Origin: Limnomonas spitsbergensis
Lineage: Eukaryota > Chlorophyta > Chlorophyceae > Chlamydomonadales
Length of the DNA stretch: 64,000 nt
Direction: 5' to 3'
Assembly (NCBI GenBank): GCA_037349105.1
Contig: JAYJMM010000093.1
Coordinates: 1,860,001 to 1,924,000, forward strand
The notes below the pieces were generated by a model. That model did not search any database, was not told the DNA's origin, and saw only the letters and a program-made list of their open reading frames with translations. Below, piece by piece: positions 1 to 10,683 of this stretch (the stretch's first letter is position 1; each line of letters starts with the position of its first letter). A program made the translations under genes and the position numbers.

Positions 1-300
1 CTGCTGAGCCAGGCAAACATGCATGTTCCTGCTGAGCCAGGCAAACATGCATGTTCCTGCTGAGCCAGGCAAACATGCATGTTCCTGCTGAGCCAGGCAA
101 ACATGCATGTTCCTGCTGAGCCAGGCAAACATGCATGTTCCTGCTGAGCCAGGCAAACATGCATGTTCCTGCTGAGCCAGGCAAACATGCATGTTCCTGC
201 TGAGCCAGGCAAACATGCATGTTCCTGCTGAGCCAGGCAAACATGCATGTTCCTGCTGAGCCAGGCAAAAATGCATCTTCCTGCTGAGCCAGGGAAACAA
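1..300. repeat. 28-bp tandem repeat, about 10.5 copies
   Basis: A 28-bp unit beginning CTGCTGAGCCAGGCAAACAT repeats head to tail from base 1. The first nine copies are identical and the last two (from 253 and 281) are degenerate. The array is cut by the left window edge, so its true length is unknown. Confidence 0.97.
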
Positions 301-517
301 TTTGCTGCCCTTAGCACATGCAAACTTTGCTGCCCTGACCATAATCAGCTGCCCTAAGCACAGGGCACATTTTTTTTTGCATTTTTTTACTTTTCACAAA
401 AGCAAAAATTTGCTGCCTTTAGCAATGACAAGCTCTGTTGGTGTACCACCTTGGCTTGGGCACACCTTGCAGACCTCGGTACAATTTACTGCTCTTGGCA
501 AGAGCTAGACAGCCCAC
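301..517. other. Spacer between the 28-bp array and the repeat-protein exon
   Basis: T-rich, with short repeats of a 'tttgctgcc..tagca' phrase (near 300, 325 and 408). No gene is supported. On the minus strand it would be intron or 3' flank of the exon that ends at 518. Confidence 0.4.
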
Positions 518-1850
518 CTGCAGAGCTCGACAGTTCCCCAGCTGCGGGCCGAAGAGGTACCCTCCGGTCGCAGACTTCATCGAAGTGCCATTGCCGCTGC
601 CTCGGTAAACGAGCCTGCCTGTCGAAATGTACCTGCTGTCGTAACGGTCTCTCCCTCCGCTTACAGTGCGGCTGTCCCGACAGGTGGCCGCGCCACCCGC
701 CACCGCTGCCGGGGACATCTCAGATGTGCCAGGGTTGCTCACTCTGTATACGGGCTTGCCCTGCGTGCTGGGCCTGCTGTCACGGCATTTCCCATTGCCA
801 CCACCGCTGTCCATGCAGGTGTCTGTGCCCTCCGCTGCAGACATTTCAGGTGCTCCTGAACCGCTGACTCGGTAAAGGAGTTTTCCCGACGTGCTGGGGC
901 CGCTATCAGGGCCATGCGCGCCACCGGCACCGCTGTATCTGCATGGCCAGCCTGTCGTTGCAGACGTCTCGGATGCGCACTGGCCGCTGACTCTGAAATT
1001 ACGATGCCCCGACATCCCGGGCTGGCTGTCATGGATGCCTAAAATCTTACCACCAGCGCCACTGCTGTACCGGCTGATGGCAGCGGCAGGGGGCATCATC
1101 ACTGAGGTTCTAGAGGAATATCTGGAGGTGCGAAGGCTTCTGATGTAATTGACGCGAGCGCCTCCAGTGCTGATGTTGCTGGCCCGAGCTGACAGGCCCT
1201 GTGAGTAGCCGCTGGCTGTGCTGGGTCTCTCACAGCAGCTGCCAGGGATACCGCTGCCTCGTCGGGTGCCAGGCTGGGCATTCAAGAGTTGATCATCGGA
1301 TAAGTCCGCTCGGCTGCAGCTGAGGGCTGACAGGCGCGCTGGTAACACTAGACGGCAGGCCTCCTGCTCGCTGTCCACAGCATGCAGCCACTCCTGACGA
1401 GAGAACGGACGCAGGTGCTGCCTCGAGAGGGGGCTTCTGTCCGTGCGAGGGTCCGCTGCAGCGGCAAGGCACATCGGCCCGGAATGCGATGAAGCTGCAG
1501 GCACTCCTGGGAAGGAACAGTCGCCTCCATACTTCGACACACGCTGGGCTTTAGGGAGATCGCTGTTGCAGCCATCGCTTCGGAATTTGGAGACGTCTTG
1601 GGACGGGACGACGTGGATCCTGCGGCTGCTATGCCTCTGCAGCTGCTGCAACGAGGAGCTGTTGGGCACTGCTTCCTTAAGCCCACCCGTTGAATCTGGT
1701 TCGATTTTGTTGCGGGCAAAGCCGAAGCATGATGACCAAGAGAGGACGAATCTAGAGAAGTAGCCGCTCCTGCCTCCGACTCTTCTGCGCAGCGTCGACA
1801 AGGTTTCACTATCTGACCCAGCAGGAGCGTCGCCCATGCCTGTGTCTGTG
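518..1850 (-). CDS. Hypothetical repeat-containing exon (Ser/Gly/Arg-rich)
   Basis: I do not recognise this protein. On the minus strand an open frame of more than 440 codons runs from an acceptor-like CATGCAG (before 1850) through an ATG at 1837 to a donor-like CTGCAG|GTGGGC at 518; without that donor it stops at 419. The last 150 residues hold about four degenerate repeats of roughly 36-45 residues. Each has the shape G-K/R-x-x-Y-R-x-S-G, then E-M-S-A-A or similar, then C-R-D-S-R, then S-T. No signal peptide, membrane segment or catalytic motif is visible. The long open frame with degenerate rather than identical repeats suggests selection on protein. It lies downstream of, and on the same strand as, the bZIP gene; I could not link the two by phase. 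It could be an internal exon of another gene or a decayed repeat. Confidence 0.42.
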
Positions 1851-3841
1851 CCTGCATGCCCAGTTCAAAATCAAATGTGCGAGTCAGAAACGAGAGCGGC
1901 ACACGTAGAATTCACGTACACGCCTGTCCAAGTAAAACAGTGCGTCCTGCCGATCCCCGCCCCTTGAGTCGGTGCACGAGGGAAAAGTGGTCATGTTGCT
2001 TCGCATCGGGGGTTCATGCCCCCCTGGCCGCATTTCGTTTCCCGCCATCTCACACGTTAAAGTGTATCAATAGACGGTGGTGCAGGGCAGTCGATGCCGA
2101 GCTGGCTTGCTGACGTGCCCACCCCCCACGATATTGGTCGGCAGACATGACGATTGAGCAGATAGTGCACCGTCCTACTTCTCACACGCAAATGCCCCCC
2201 CCCCCGCGAATTCAAGCCACGAAGACATGTACAACCCATTGCGCTACCATATTAACATAAACAGACATACCTCATAGGCGATTCATGCAAACAAGCAGGC
2301 ACATCCACCCCCTCAAGGATGAAGGATCTCGAGGTCGGAAGGAGGGCCGGCCTTGGCTCTTCTTAATGAATTCCGGCTCCCGCGACGGAAGGTCGATGGT
2401 AGCGCCGGCTGCAGATGACCAAGTTGCCCTTTTAATGTCGCAGGACGCAGGGACCTGTGCGCCACACAACCCGTTATATGAATGCCAGATTTTACTTCAA
2501 ATGCCGTTGTGGTTAAACGAGGAAGACAAGAAAGAAAGATACCAAGAATCCTGGTGGGGCAATTTAAATGTTCGTACACCCGTCCTGTCAAGCATACGTG
2601 CCACTTACACTCACTGCGTGCACTTCAGTCGAAGCCAGGTTGAAGGGGGGGCGCCACCAACTCGGAAGAAGATATCGTTTGATTTGCAATTTATGACGCA
2701 GGGTGCGCACAGCGCAGTCATGGAAGCCGTACCGGTCATGTCGGTACTGCCTCTGCTGGCGCCGACCGACCATGCACCCGCACCGTCTGTCCCAGGGGTG
2801 TGTCTCGTCCCAAACTCCCTGTTGCCTGTCATGTCGAATGCATAGACGACCTGTTCAGATTCCTGTTCGCAATCGCCATAGTGAAGGCCTTTTTGATTTT
2901 CGATCTTCGCGCACGCCCCTTTCAGTTAGAAACTGAAATCTTGTGGAATCTGAAATCTGGGAGAAATTGTCATGTGAGAGAATCTGAAATTGAAGGAATC
3001 TGACTTCTTGGAAGGTCCAAACCAAGTCAAATGTGAAGGTCCAGCTCAGAGTATCTTCCTATCTTCGTAGTTGCCAGCATGCAAGGCGCCGCGGCCAAAT
3101 TCTTAGGCAACTGAAGCATCATTCAAGGAATGCCAGCGCTCACATTTTTGACAATGGGTCTCAGTGCAAGCATACACGATGGATCCACATATGCTTTAAC
3201 ACACAATCCACACATTGAGTCCCACACTACACACTTTTGCTATACTTGAAGACACCATTCTCTATGTTCTCATGTCAAATAAAAGCCGTACGCTGTATAA
3301 GTTTTGAACCAGTGGAACATCACATTTGATGCATGGGACCGTCTGCCTTGGAACACAAAACGAACGAGGACGGCGTCAGAAACTTGCCCCCCCTGGCGGC
3401 AGCTATTGAAACCGTTTTCCCCAACAAGACCAGAACCCTGCCTGGGAAATTAACGAAAACTACAGACATGGGGAACTACAGGCTGCACTTTGAAACAAAA
3501 GCACCAGAATGATTGCGGATAGTTCCTGAGATCAATCCACCTGCGTAATAAGGATAGGAACCACTAAATGACAAAAAGGATCACATGTGCAATGAGGATC
3601 ACAGATCACCCCCCGTCAAATTTCGCCCCCCCTCTGGCCATGCCCCCCCCCAGCTACCCGTAGCCGTCGATTTATGTTTTCACCAAGGTCTGGTATGCTG
3701 GACCAAATAAACCGGTATTCGCAAACAAATCGTGAACCCTGAAAACTTTGGGGGAAATCATGTAAGCAAGGGCAGCAAGGCCAGTATCTGGACCTCGCAG
3801 ATAGAGGCATTGCAACAGCCCTGCAAGATATATGGGAGCGA
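1851..3841. other. Intergenic or intronic stretch, no gene seen
   Basis: Open frames are short and overlap on both strands with no splice or coding pattern I trust. A phrase at 3322-3345 (catttgatgcatgggac) recurs near 36008 within intron 6 of the EAF1-like gene, suggesting a dispersed repeat family. Confidence 0.5.
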
Positions 3842-4012
3842 GCCACCCAAACGGGAGCAAGTCACCCATAACAGGCGCCAGTCACTCCAAACATTGAGCA
3901 GGTCACCCCAAACGGAAGCAAGTCACCCCAAATGGGAGCAAGTCACTCCAAACGGGAGCAAGTCACTCAACATGGCAGCAGGTCACCCAAAACAGGGAGC
4001 AAGTCCCAGAGC
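3842..4012. repeat. Degenerate ~22-bp tandem repeat
   Basis: About eight imperfect copies of a unit like 'aacgggagcaagtcacccca', with interruptions. No coding value seen. Confidence 0.8.
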
Positions 4013-5099
4013 GTGACAGCTGAAACAGAACGCCCTTGCTCACAAGCCAGCCAGACACGTTGGCCATCATGCAATATAAAGCAATCAGAGGCAAGTCAGC
4101 TCAAACGGTCATCCAGTTTTCCTAAGTGCATCAAAATATCTATGAATATCTTGCCCATCAGCCACCACCGGTCCAAGTGGGACCAGATCTTGAATGGCAT
4201 ACAGCCTGTGAGACAAGTAGCAAGGCAAGTGGCAGAGAGCCCTGCCAGCCGTATGCCGGGTCAGCGCTGAAGCGTTGCCGAGGTTATTTAAACTAAACAC
4301 AAATTCAGTTGGACCACTCAGTTGTCCTTCAGCCAGCTGCCCAGAGAGCTCGCTAGCGACATGTAGGTAGTTGAGGCTAAGGTCTAAACGAAGGTGTCAT
4401 GGATGGGATTCAAAACTGTTTCCCACCTAGCGCTGGATGGCGCTCGCATCAATACAGCTACACACAGGTCTTTAAACAAAAAATATAATCGAGCTTGGGC
4501 AAGCTCCCTATTCAACGCATACTGGGACTATGCATGTCCATCTGTCCCAACTAGCTTTTTTTATTTTGGGGCAAACCGGGCGGGGCATGCTCTGCCCATG
4601 CCATGCAGATCCATGCTGCGCCATGCAGTGCCATGCGGTACTGTGTTGCGCCATGAAGATCCATGCAGTGCATCCTTATGGCGGCCCATGCGCGGATCCC
4701 ACCCTATCCACACTCAACAGCTCGACATGGCTTGCCGGTGCAAGTAATCAATCATAATAAAAGCGAGGTGCTCAGCCACATGCCGCAGGAGGTCACTCTC
4801 CAGATAGCCTCCCTCTCCATCAGCACAGGCAGCCACCCAGGCAGCCTGCCTTCGGAGCTCCTTTCCATTATAAGCATATGGTCAGCAGCATCAGAATACC
4901 AAGCAGGCATACATCAGGATGCCGACACGCACGGTAAGTATCCTTCGCATATGACGCCCCCTCGCCTGCCTGGTGTCTTGCAAGCCCGGTTTCTCCAGTG
5001 TGCCTCGCGGCTACGTAACCCCCCCGCCCTTCCACCGTCAACCTACATCATAATAGTTATCTCAATCTTCTCTTGCCATCGACCTGCATCATCTTTCCA
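4013..5099. other. 3' flank of the bZIP gene; simple repeats only
   Basis: Contains short CCATGCAG/CCATGC repeats at 4600-4700. I found no clear TGTAA-type polyadenylation signal on the minus strand here, so the 3' end of the bZIP transcript stays undefined. Confidence 0.45.
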
Positions 5100-5577
5100 T
5101 TAGTTGCATGCCACCATCCAGGTAGCAGACAGCAGGCGGCAGGCAGCAGGCAGCAGGCAGCGAGCAGTAGGCAGTAGGCAGCAGACGGCAGGCAGCAGGC
5201 AGCAGGCAGCAGGCAGCAAGCAGCTGGCAGTAGGCAGCAGACGGCAGGCAGCAGGCAGCAAGCAGCTGGCGGCAGACAGTAGGCAGCAGACGGCAGGCAG
5301 CAGGCAGCAAGCAGCTGGCGGCAGACAGTAGGCAGCAGACTGCAGGCGGCTGGTAGTAGGCAGCAGGAAGTATGCAGCATGCTGTGAGAGTCTCCACCGG
5401 GCGGCTGCCTCAGCTGCTCCTCCCTCGCCCGTGCCACAGGCAGCAATAGCGCCTGGCCTCGCCCATGAAGAGCTGGACGTGCCGCCATACTGCTGCCGAG
5501 CGGTCAACTGGGCGATAAGGCCCGTGCCGTCATACTGCTGCCAAGCGGTCAACTCGGCGATGAGGTCCGGCAGGTAG
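5100..5577 (-). CDS. bZIP transcription factor, candidate last exon
   Basis: This is the proposed fifth exon, residues 604-762. The acceptor CAGTCCAG lies just before 5577 and gives one base that completes the codon split by the zipper exon, so phase is preserved. The first ~65 residues look like protein and contain a short internal duplication (LIA-x-LTA-x-QQY twice). From about 5375 down to the TAA at 5100 the frame runs through a heptamer repeat (AGGCAGC on the plus strand), which gives a Cys/Leu/Pro-rich tail of about 90 residues. That tail is odd for a nuclear protein. The array has no stops, so the real end may be an unrecognised donor before 5375. Exon start is fairly secure; exon end is not. 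Confidence 0.5.
5125..5375. repeat. Heptamer minisatellite (AGGCAGC)n
   Basis: About 35 copies of AGGCAGC and variants (AGGCAGT, AAGCAGC, GACGGC), with a larger repeat of roughly 50-60 bp that includes CAAGCAGCTGGCGGCAGACA. It overlaps the proposed C-terminal bZIP exon. Because 7 x 3 = 21 bp, translation gives a 7-residue period in every frame. Confidence 0.95.
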
Positions 5578-5649
5578 CTGGACTGTAGCTGAACGTTGGG
5601 TGGTCCAAGGAGGAGGGAAACTCTGTCTGGGTCTGGACTGGCTGGTCCG

Positions 5650-7340
5650 TCATGGTCCGGGACATGCCGTTTTGTCAGGGTCTAAACAGGCATGCCCGTC
5701 ATGGTCCGGGACTGGCCCGTCATGGTCCGGGACATGCCGTTTTGTCAGGGTCTAAACAGGCATGCCCGTCATGGTCCGGGACTGGCCCGTCATGGTCCGG
5801 GACATGCCGTTTTGTCAGGGTCTAAACAGGCATGCCCGTCATGGTCCGGGACTGGCCCGTCATGGTCCGGGACATGCCGTTTTGTCAGGGTCTAAACAGG
5901 CATGCCCGTCATGGTCCGGGACTGGCCCGTCATGGTCCGGGACATGCCGTTTTGTCAGGGTCTAAACAGGCATGCCCGTCATGGTCCGGGACTGGCCCGT
6001 CATGGTCCGGGACTGGCCCGTCATGGTCCGGGACATGCCGTTTTGTCAGGGTCTAAACAGGCATGCCCGTCATGGTCCGGGACTGGCCCGTCATGGTCCG
6101 GGACTGGCCCGTCATGGTCCGGGACATGCCGTTTTGTCAGGGTCTAAACAGGCATGCCCGTCATGGTCCGGGACTGGCCCGTCATGGTCCGGGACATGCC
6201 GTTTTGTCAGGGTCTAAACAGGCATGCCCGTCATGGTCCGGGACTGGCCCGTCATGGTCCGGGACATGCCGTTTTGTCAGGGTCTAAACAGGCATGCCCG
6301 TCATGGTCCGGGACTGGCCCGTCATGGTCCGGGACATGCCGTTTTGTCAGGGTCTAAACAGGCATGCCCGTCATGGTCCGGGACTGGCCCGTCATGGTCC
6401 GGGACATGCCGTTTTGTCAGGGTCTAAACAGGCATGCCCGTCATGGTCCAGGACTGGCCCGTCATGGTCCGGGACATGCCGTTTTGTCAGGGTCTAAACA
6501 GGCATGCCCGTCATGGTCCGGGACTGGCCCGTCATGGTCCGGGACATGCCGTTTTGTCAGGGTCTAAACAGGCATGCCCGTCATGGTCCGGGACATGCCG
6601 TTTTGTCAGGGTCTAAACAGGCATGCCCGTCATGGTCCGGGACTGGCCCGTCATGGTCCGGGACATGCCGTTTTGTCAGGGTCTAAACAGGCATGCCCGT
6701 CATGGTCCGGGACTGGCCCGTCATGGTCCGGGACATGCCGTTTTGTCAGGGTCTAAACAGGCATGCCCGTCATGGTCCAGGACTGGCCCGTCATGGTCCG
6801 GGACATGCCGTTTTGTCAGGGTCTAAACAGGCATGCCCGTCATGGTCCGGGACTGGCCCGTCATGGTCCGGGACATGCCGTTTTGTCAGGGTCTAAACAG
6901 GCATGCCCGTCATGGTCCGGGACTGGCCCGTCATGGTCCGGGACATGCCGTTTTGTCAGGGTCTAAACAGGCATGCCCGTCATGGTCCGGGACTGGCCCG
7001 TCATGGTCCGGGACATGCCGTTTTGTCAGGGTCTAAACAGGCATGCCCGTCATGGTCCGGGACTGGCCCGTCATGGTCTGGACATGCCGTTTTGTCAGGG
7101 TCTAAACAGGCATGCCCGTCATGGTCCGGGACTGGCCCGTCATGGTCCGGGACATGCCGTTTTGTCAGGGTCTAAACAGGCATGCCCGTCATGGTCCGGG
7201 ACTGGCCCGTCATGGTCCGGGACATGCCGTTTTGTCAGGGTCTAAACAGGCATGCCCGTCATGGTCCGGGACTGGCCCGTCATGGTCCGGGACTGGCCCG
7301 TCATGGTCCGGGACTGGCCAGTCATGGTCTGGACATGCCA
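5650..7340. repeat. 70-bp minisatellite with 21-bp sub-repeats, 23 units
   Basis: The phrase TTTGTCAGGGTCTAAACAGG occurs 23 times. Between phrases lie one, two or three copies of a 21-mer (CCCGTCATGGTCCGGGACTG plus G), giving units of 49, 70 and 91 bp; one unit is 69 bp. The array ends with four 21-mers at 7257-7335. It sits in the proposed intron between the zipper exon and the last exon of the bZIP gene. Repeated short open frames across it are artefacts. Confidence 0.97.
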
Positions 7341-7349
7341 TTGGCAAAC

Positions 7350-7432
7350 CTTGTGATCAGCTGGATGTTTTCTCTCTCCAGGTTACTTGCCTCCATCCGC
7401 GCTACGGCCAGCTGCGTCCGTAACGCCGACAC
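7350..7432 (-). CDS. bZIP transcription factor, leucine-zipper exon
   Basis: Residues 577-603 of the proposed protein. An acceptor (TGCGCCTGCAG) precedes 7432. The exon starts in phase 0, directly after the basic-region exon. With Leu573 from that exon, the d positions are Leu580, Ala587, Leu594 and Leu601, all seven apart; the a positions include Leu584 and Asn598. This is a classic dimerising zipper. The exon ends with two bases of a split codon at an AAG|GTTTGCC donor, which is not strong. If the donor is not used, the frame reads on to a TGA near 7325. Dimerisation through this zipper and DNA binding by the upstream basic region are known properties of the family. Confidence 0.75.
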
Positions 7433-8358
7433 CTGCAGGCGCAAGTCCATTTTGTTTATTTATCCGTTCATTAATAAATATTTATTTGTCTATTATTTTT
7501 TTTAATTTATTCGTTTATTAATTTTTATTACAGGTGCCGTAGACGCTCTATGCCTCCGCAATAAATTTATGTACTTTCGCCGTCGCGCCTTATGAAAACC
7601 CCAACTTCGGCGGAAAACACCACTCTTGGGACGTCAAAAAAAGTTATCCAGTGAAGCGCGCTTAAGCTAACAACCATATATATTTCTCGTTCGCGGAGGC
7701 AAACAAGTCTACAATATATTATGTTGCTTTAATACAGCTGCAGTTCAGCTGCAGCATTCTTGAATCAGCCGGCGGTGTCCGCATCGCCAACACTTGCAGG
7801 GGCAAGTACGTTTTAATTCAGCTACAGTAGGTTATACTGTAGGTTTGATTTGCCATCCCTCGGCTGAAAATTAATTATTCATTTGCACTTTTGCACTAAT
7901 TATTCATTTTGCACTTTTGCACTTTTGCACATTTGCACTACACCTCGGGGCGAAATATGAACACAACTCCAAATTTTCGACTGAAACTAGCGTTGACAAT
8001 GGAGAATCCGTATTTTTAATTATATTTTGAGAATCATTAAAAATATTTTTAATGAATCATTAAAAAAAAAATTAATGACCCCCTCATCCCTATTAGCCAG
8101 ATGTGTCTGTGGCACTTCCACCTGCACAGCGCCGCTGAACTTTTCCTGAAGGGTTTAGGGTTAAGGACCCTGCAGGACTTAAGGTTTAGGATTCACTCTT
8201 TACCCTGGTCAGCGCCACTGACCTCATCCTGCAGGGTTCAGGATTTACCCATATACCCTGAGAACCCTAAACCGGCCTCGTCCTGCAAGGTTTAGGGTTA
8301 AGGGTCCTGCAGGACTGAGGGTATAGGATTAGCCTTATTACCTAAAACCTAAACTAAC
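7433..8358. other. AT-rich part of the bZIP intron
   Basis: Runs of TTTATTAAT type (7450-7530) and a short TTTTGCAC repeat (7880-7935). Apart from the degenerate zipper-exon copy at 7763-7808, listed separately, no coding sequence is seen. Confidence 0.55.
7763..7808 (-). pseudogene. Degenerate copy of the zipper exon 5' edge
   Basis: Read on the minus strand, this matches the acceptor and first ~20 bases of the zipper exon at 7432 and its preceding intron (about 35 of 44 positions). The acceptor itself is broken: CTGCAAG replaces CTGCAG|G. It lies 340 bp upstream of the true exon within the same intron. Confidence 0.6.
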
Positions 8359-8433
8359 CTCATCCTGCGGGCTCCTGATAGTGTCCCTTTGGCGCTCGCG
8401 AAACCACTGCTGAGCCAGACGGTTGCGATCGCG
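8359..8433 (-). pseudogene. bZIP basic-region exon copy 1
   Basis: On the minus strand this reads N-R-L-A-Q-Q-W-F-R-E-R-Q-R-D-T-I-R then S-P-Q-D-E, ending at a GAG|GTTAGT donor. It keeps Asn-x7-Arg, but the zipper-starting Leu is Pro and one basic-region residue is Trp. No upstream acceptor is evident. Confidence 0.7.
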
Positions 8434-8582
8434 TTAGTTGGTACAGGGCTTATGGTAAAGGACTGATGCACTTTACCCCGAGTAGTGATTAACAACACCT
8501 CGTCCGGCCTCGGCCAAAACCCTATGATTCTTTGAATGCACGCCCCAAGGCGTATCAATTTACTCGTATATTTATTCGTGAC

Positions 8583-8660
8583 CTCATCCTGCAGACTCCT
8601 GATGGTGTCCCGTTGGCGCTCTCGAAACCGCTGCTGGGCACTCCGGTTGCATTCACATTC
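8583..8660 (-). pseudogene. bZIP basic-region exon copy 2
   Basis: On the minus strand this reads N-R-S-A-Q-Q-R-F-R-E-R-Q-R-D-T-I-R-S-L-Q, then D-E and GAG|GTCACG. Codons are intact, with the Asn-x7-Arg-x9-Leu spacing kept. It is a nearly complete basic region and might still be spliced, though I see no clear acceptor. Confidence 0.7.
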
Positions 8661-8727
8661 GTGGGTTCAGGGCGCAGGGTCCAGGACTAAACCCGTTTCA
8701 TCCTCGGTAATGAGCAGCAACACTGAC

Positions 8728-8845
8728 CTCATCGTGAAGGTTCCTGACGGTGTCCCTGGTTTAGGGCTGAGGGTTTAGGATTTAAGGTTTAGAGTTTTGG
8801 CGCTCGCGAAAGCGCTGCTAGGCCATGCACTTACCGCATTCGTGG
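8728..8845 (-). pseudogene. bZIP basic-region exon copy 3 with telomere-like insertion
   Basis: The basic-region code is split between the codons for R-x-R-Q and R-D-T by ~40 bp of CCCTAAA-like sequence (8755-8797). A stop also replaces the first Gln codon. The 3' end keeps a GAG|GTCAGT donor. Confidence 0.65.
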
Positions 8846-8908
8846 GTACAGGGCTTAGGGTCCAGGACTAAACCCATTTCGTCCTCAATAGTGGACAGCA
8901 ACACTGAC

Positions 8909-9010
8909 CTCATCGTGCAGGTTCCTGATGGTGTCCCTGGTTTAGGGCTGAGGGTTTAAAGTGTGAAGTATAACGCTCGCAAATCTGCTACTGGGCCATG
9001 CAGTACCGTC
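8909..9010 (-). pseudogene. bZIP basic-region exon copy 4 with telomere-like insertion
   Basis: Same insertion point as copies 3 and 5, with a shorter and more degenerate CCCTAAA-like filler. The core is further decayed. The exon 3' end and donor-like GAG|GTCAGT remain. Confidence 0.6.
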
Positions 9011-9084
9011 CGCATTCGTGGCTTCAGGCCTGAGGGTCCAGGACTAAACCCCTTTCATCCTCGGTAGTGGGCAGTAACACTGAC

Positions 9085-9190
9085 CTCATCCTGCAGGTTC
9101 CTGACGGTGTCCCTGGGTAAGGGTTTAGGGTTTAGGGTTTTGGTGCTCGCGAATCCACTGCTGGGCCATGCAGTCCCGTTTGCATTTGTG
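9085..9190 (-). pseudogene. bZIP basic-region exon copy 5 with telomere-like insertion
   Basis: The basic region is interrupted at the same codon position by three near-perfect CCCTAAA units (on the plus strand, GGGTTTAGGGTTTAGGGTTT at about 9120-9139). Flanking exon and donor sequence match the other copies. Confidence 0.65.
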
Positions 9191-9294
9191 GCTTCGGGGC
9201 TTAGGGTCCAGGACTAAACCTGTTAACCTGCATAGTAGGCAGCCACACTGACCTGGTAACCTCTACCCGCTGACTCGGTCATAACCGGGTGATG

Positions 9295-10520
9295 CTTTCA
9301 ATCCACACCCCAGGGCGTATCACTTTCAATCCACACCCCAGGGCATCACTCAATCCACACCCTAGGGTGTAGCACTTTCAATCCACACCCCAGGGCCTCA
9401 CTCAATCCACACCCTAGGGCGTATCACTTTCAATCCACACCCCAGGGCATCACTTTCAATCCACACCCCAGGGCGTATCACTTTCAATACACACCCCAGG
9501 GCCTCACTCAATCCACACCCTAGGGCGTATCACTTTCAATCCACACCCCAGGGCATCACTCAATCCACACCCTGAGGCGTATCACTTTCAATCCACACCC
9601 CAGGGCCTCACTCAATCCACACCCTAGGGCGTATCACTTTCAATCCACACCCCAGGGCCTCACTCAATCCACACCCTAGGGCGTATCACTTTCAATCCAC
9701 ACCAAAGGGCACCACTCAATCCACACCCTAGGGCGTATCACTTTCAATCCACACCCCAGGGCCTCACTCAATCCACACCCTAGGGCGTATCACTTTCAAT
9801 CCACACCCTAGGGCGTATCACTTTCAATCCACACCAAAGGGCACCACTCAATCCACACCCTAGGGCGTATCACTTTCAATCCACACCCCAGGGCATCACT
9901 CAATCCACACCCCAGGGCGTATCACTTTCAATCCACACCCCAGGGCATCACTCAATCCACACCCCAGGGCCTCACTCAATCCACACCCTAGGGCGTATCA
10001 CTTTCAATCCACACCCCAGGGCATCACTCAATCCAAACCCCAGGGCGTATCACTTTCAATCCACACCCCAGGGCCTCACTCAATCCACACCCTAGGGCGT
10101 ATCACTTTCAATCCACACCCCAGGGCCTCACTCAATCCACACCCTAGGGCGTATCACTTTCAATCCACACCAAAGGTCACCACTCAATCCACACCCTAGG
10201 GCGTATCACTTTCAATCCACACCCCAGGGCCTCACTCAATCCACACCCTAGGGCGTATCACTTTCAATCCACACCAAAGGGCGTATCACTTTCAATCCAC
10301 ACCCCAGGGCCTCACTCAATCCACACCCTAGGGCGTATCACTTTCAATCCACACCCCAGGGCATCACTCAATTTATACCCCAGGGCCTCACTCAATCCAT
10401 ACCCTAGAGCGTATCACTTTCAATCCACACTAAAGGGCACCACTCAATCCACACCCCAGGGCATCACTCAATCCACACCCCAGCGCGATTGGCGTATCAC
10501 TCATTCCACACCCTAGGGCG
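9295..10520. repeat. 52-bp compound minisatellite (28 + 24 bp)
   Basis: Alternating units with the core CAATCCACACCC(C/T)AGGGC: a 28-bp form with TCACTTTCAATCC and GCGTA, and a 24-bp form with TCACTCAATCC. About 23 compound units, with a few doubled or mutated ones. The array lies between copies 5 and 6 of the bZIP basic-region exon. Confidence 0.95.
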
Positions 10521-10539
10521 TATCACTATTTTTAGTTAC

Positions 10540-10618
10540 CTCATCCTGCAGGTTCCGGATAGTGTCCCGTTTGCGATCGTGGAACCTCTGCTGGGCCATT
10601 CGGTTGCGTGCGCATTTG
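10540..10618 (-). pseudogene. bZIP basic-region exon copy 6
   Basis: On the minus strand this reads A-R-N-R-M-A-Q-Q-R-F-H-D-R-K-R-D-T-I-R then N-L-Q-D-E with a GAG|GTAACT donor. Asn-x7 is followed by His in place of the invariant Arg, which would weaken DNA contact. It is uninterrupted, and close to the functional exon. Confidence 0.7.
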
Positions 10619-10683
10619 TGGGTTAAGGGCTTAGGGTCAAGGACTTAACCCCTTTTACCCGAGTAGTGATCAACGACACTGAC

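Noticed and set aside
5692..7423. A ladder of overlapping 60-107-codon frames
   Set aside because: They are the same 70-bp satellite unit translated from successive ATGs, each closed by the next TAA.
9295..10520. CRISPR-like alternating repeat pattern
   Set aside because: Both alternating parts repeat; there are no unique spacers, and the setting is a eukaryotic intron.
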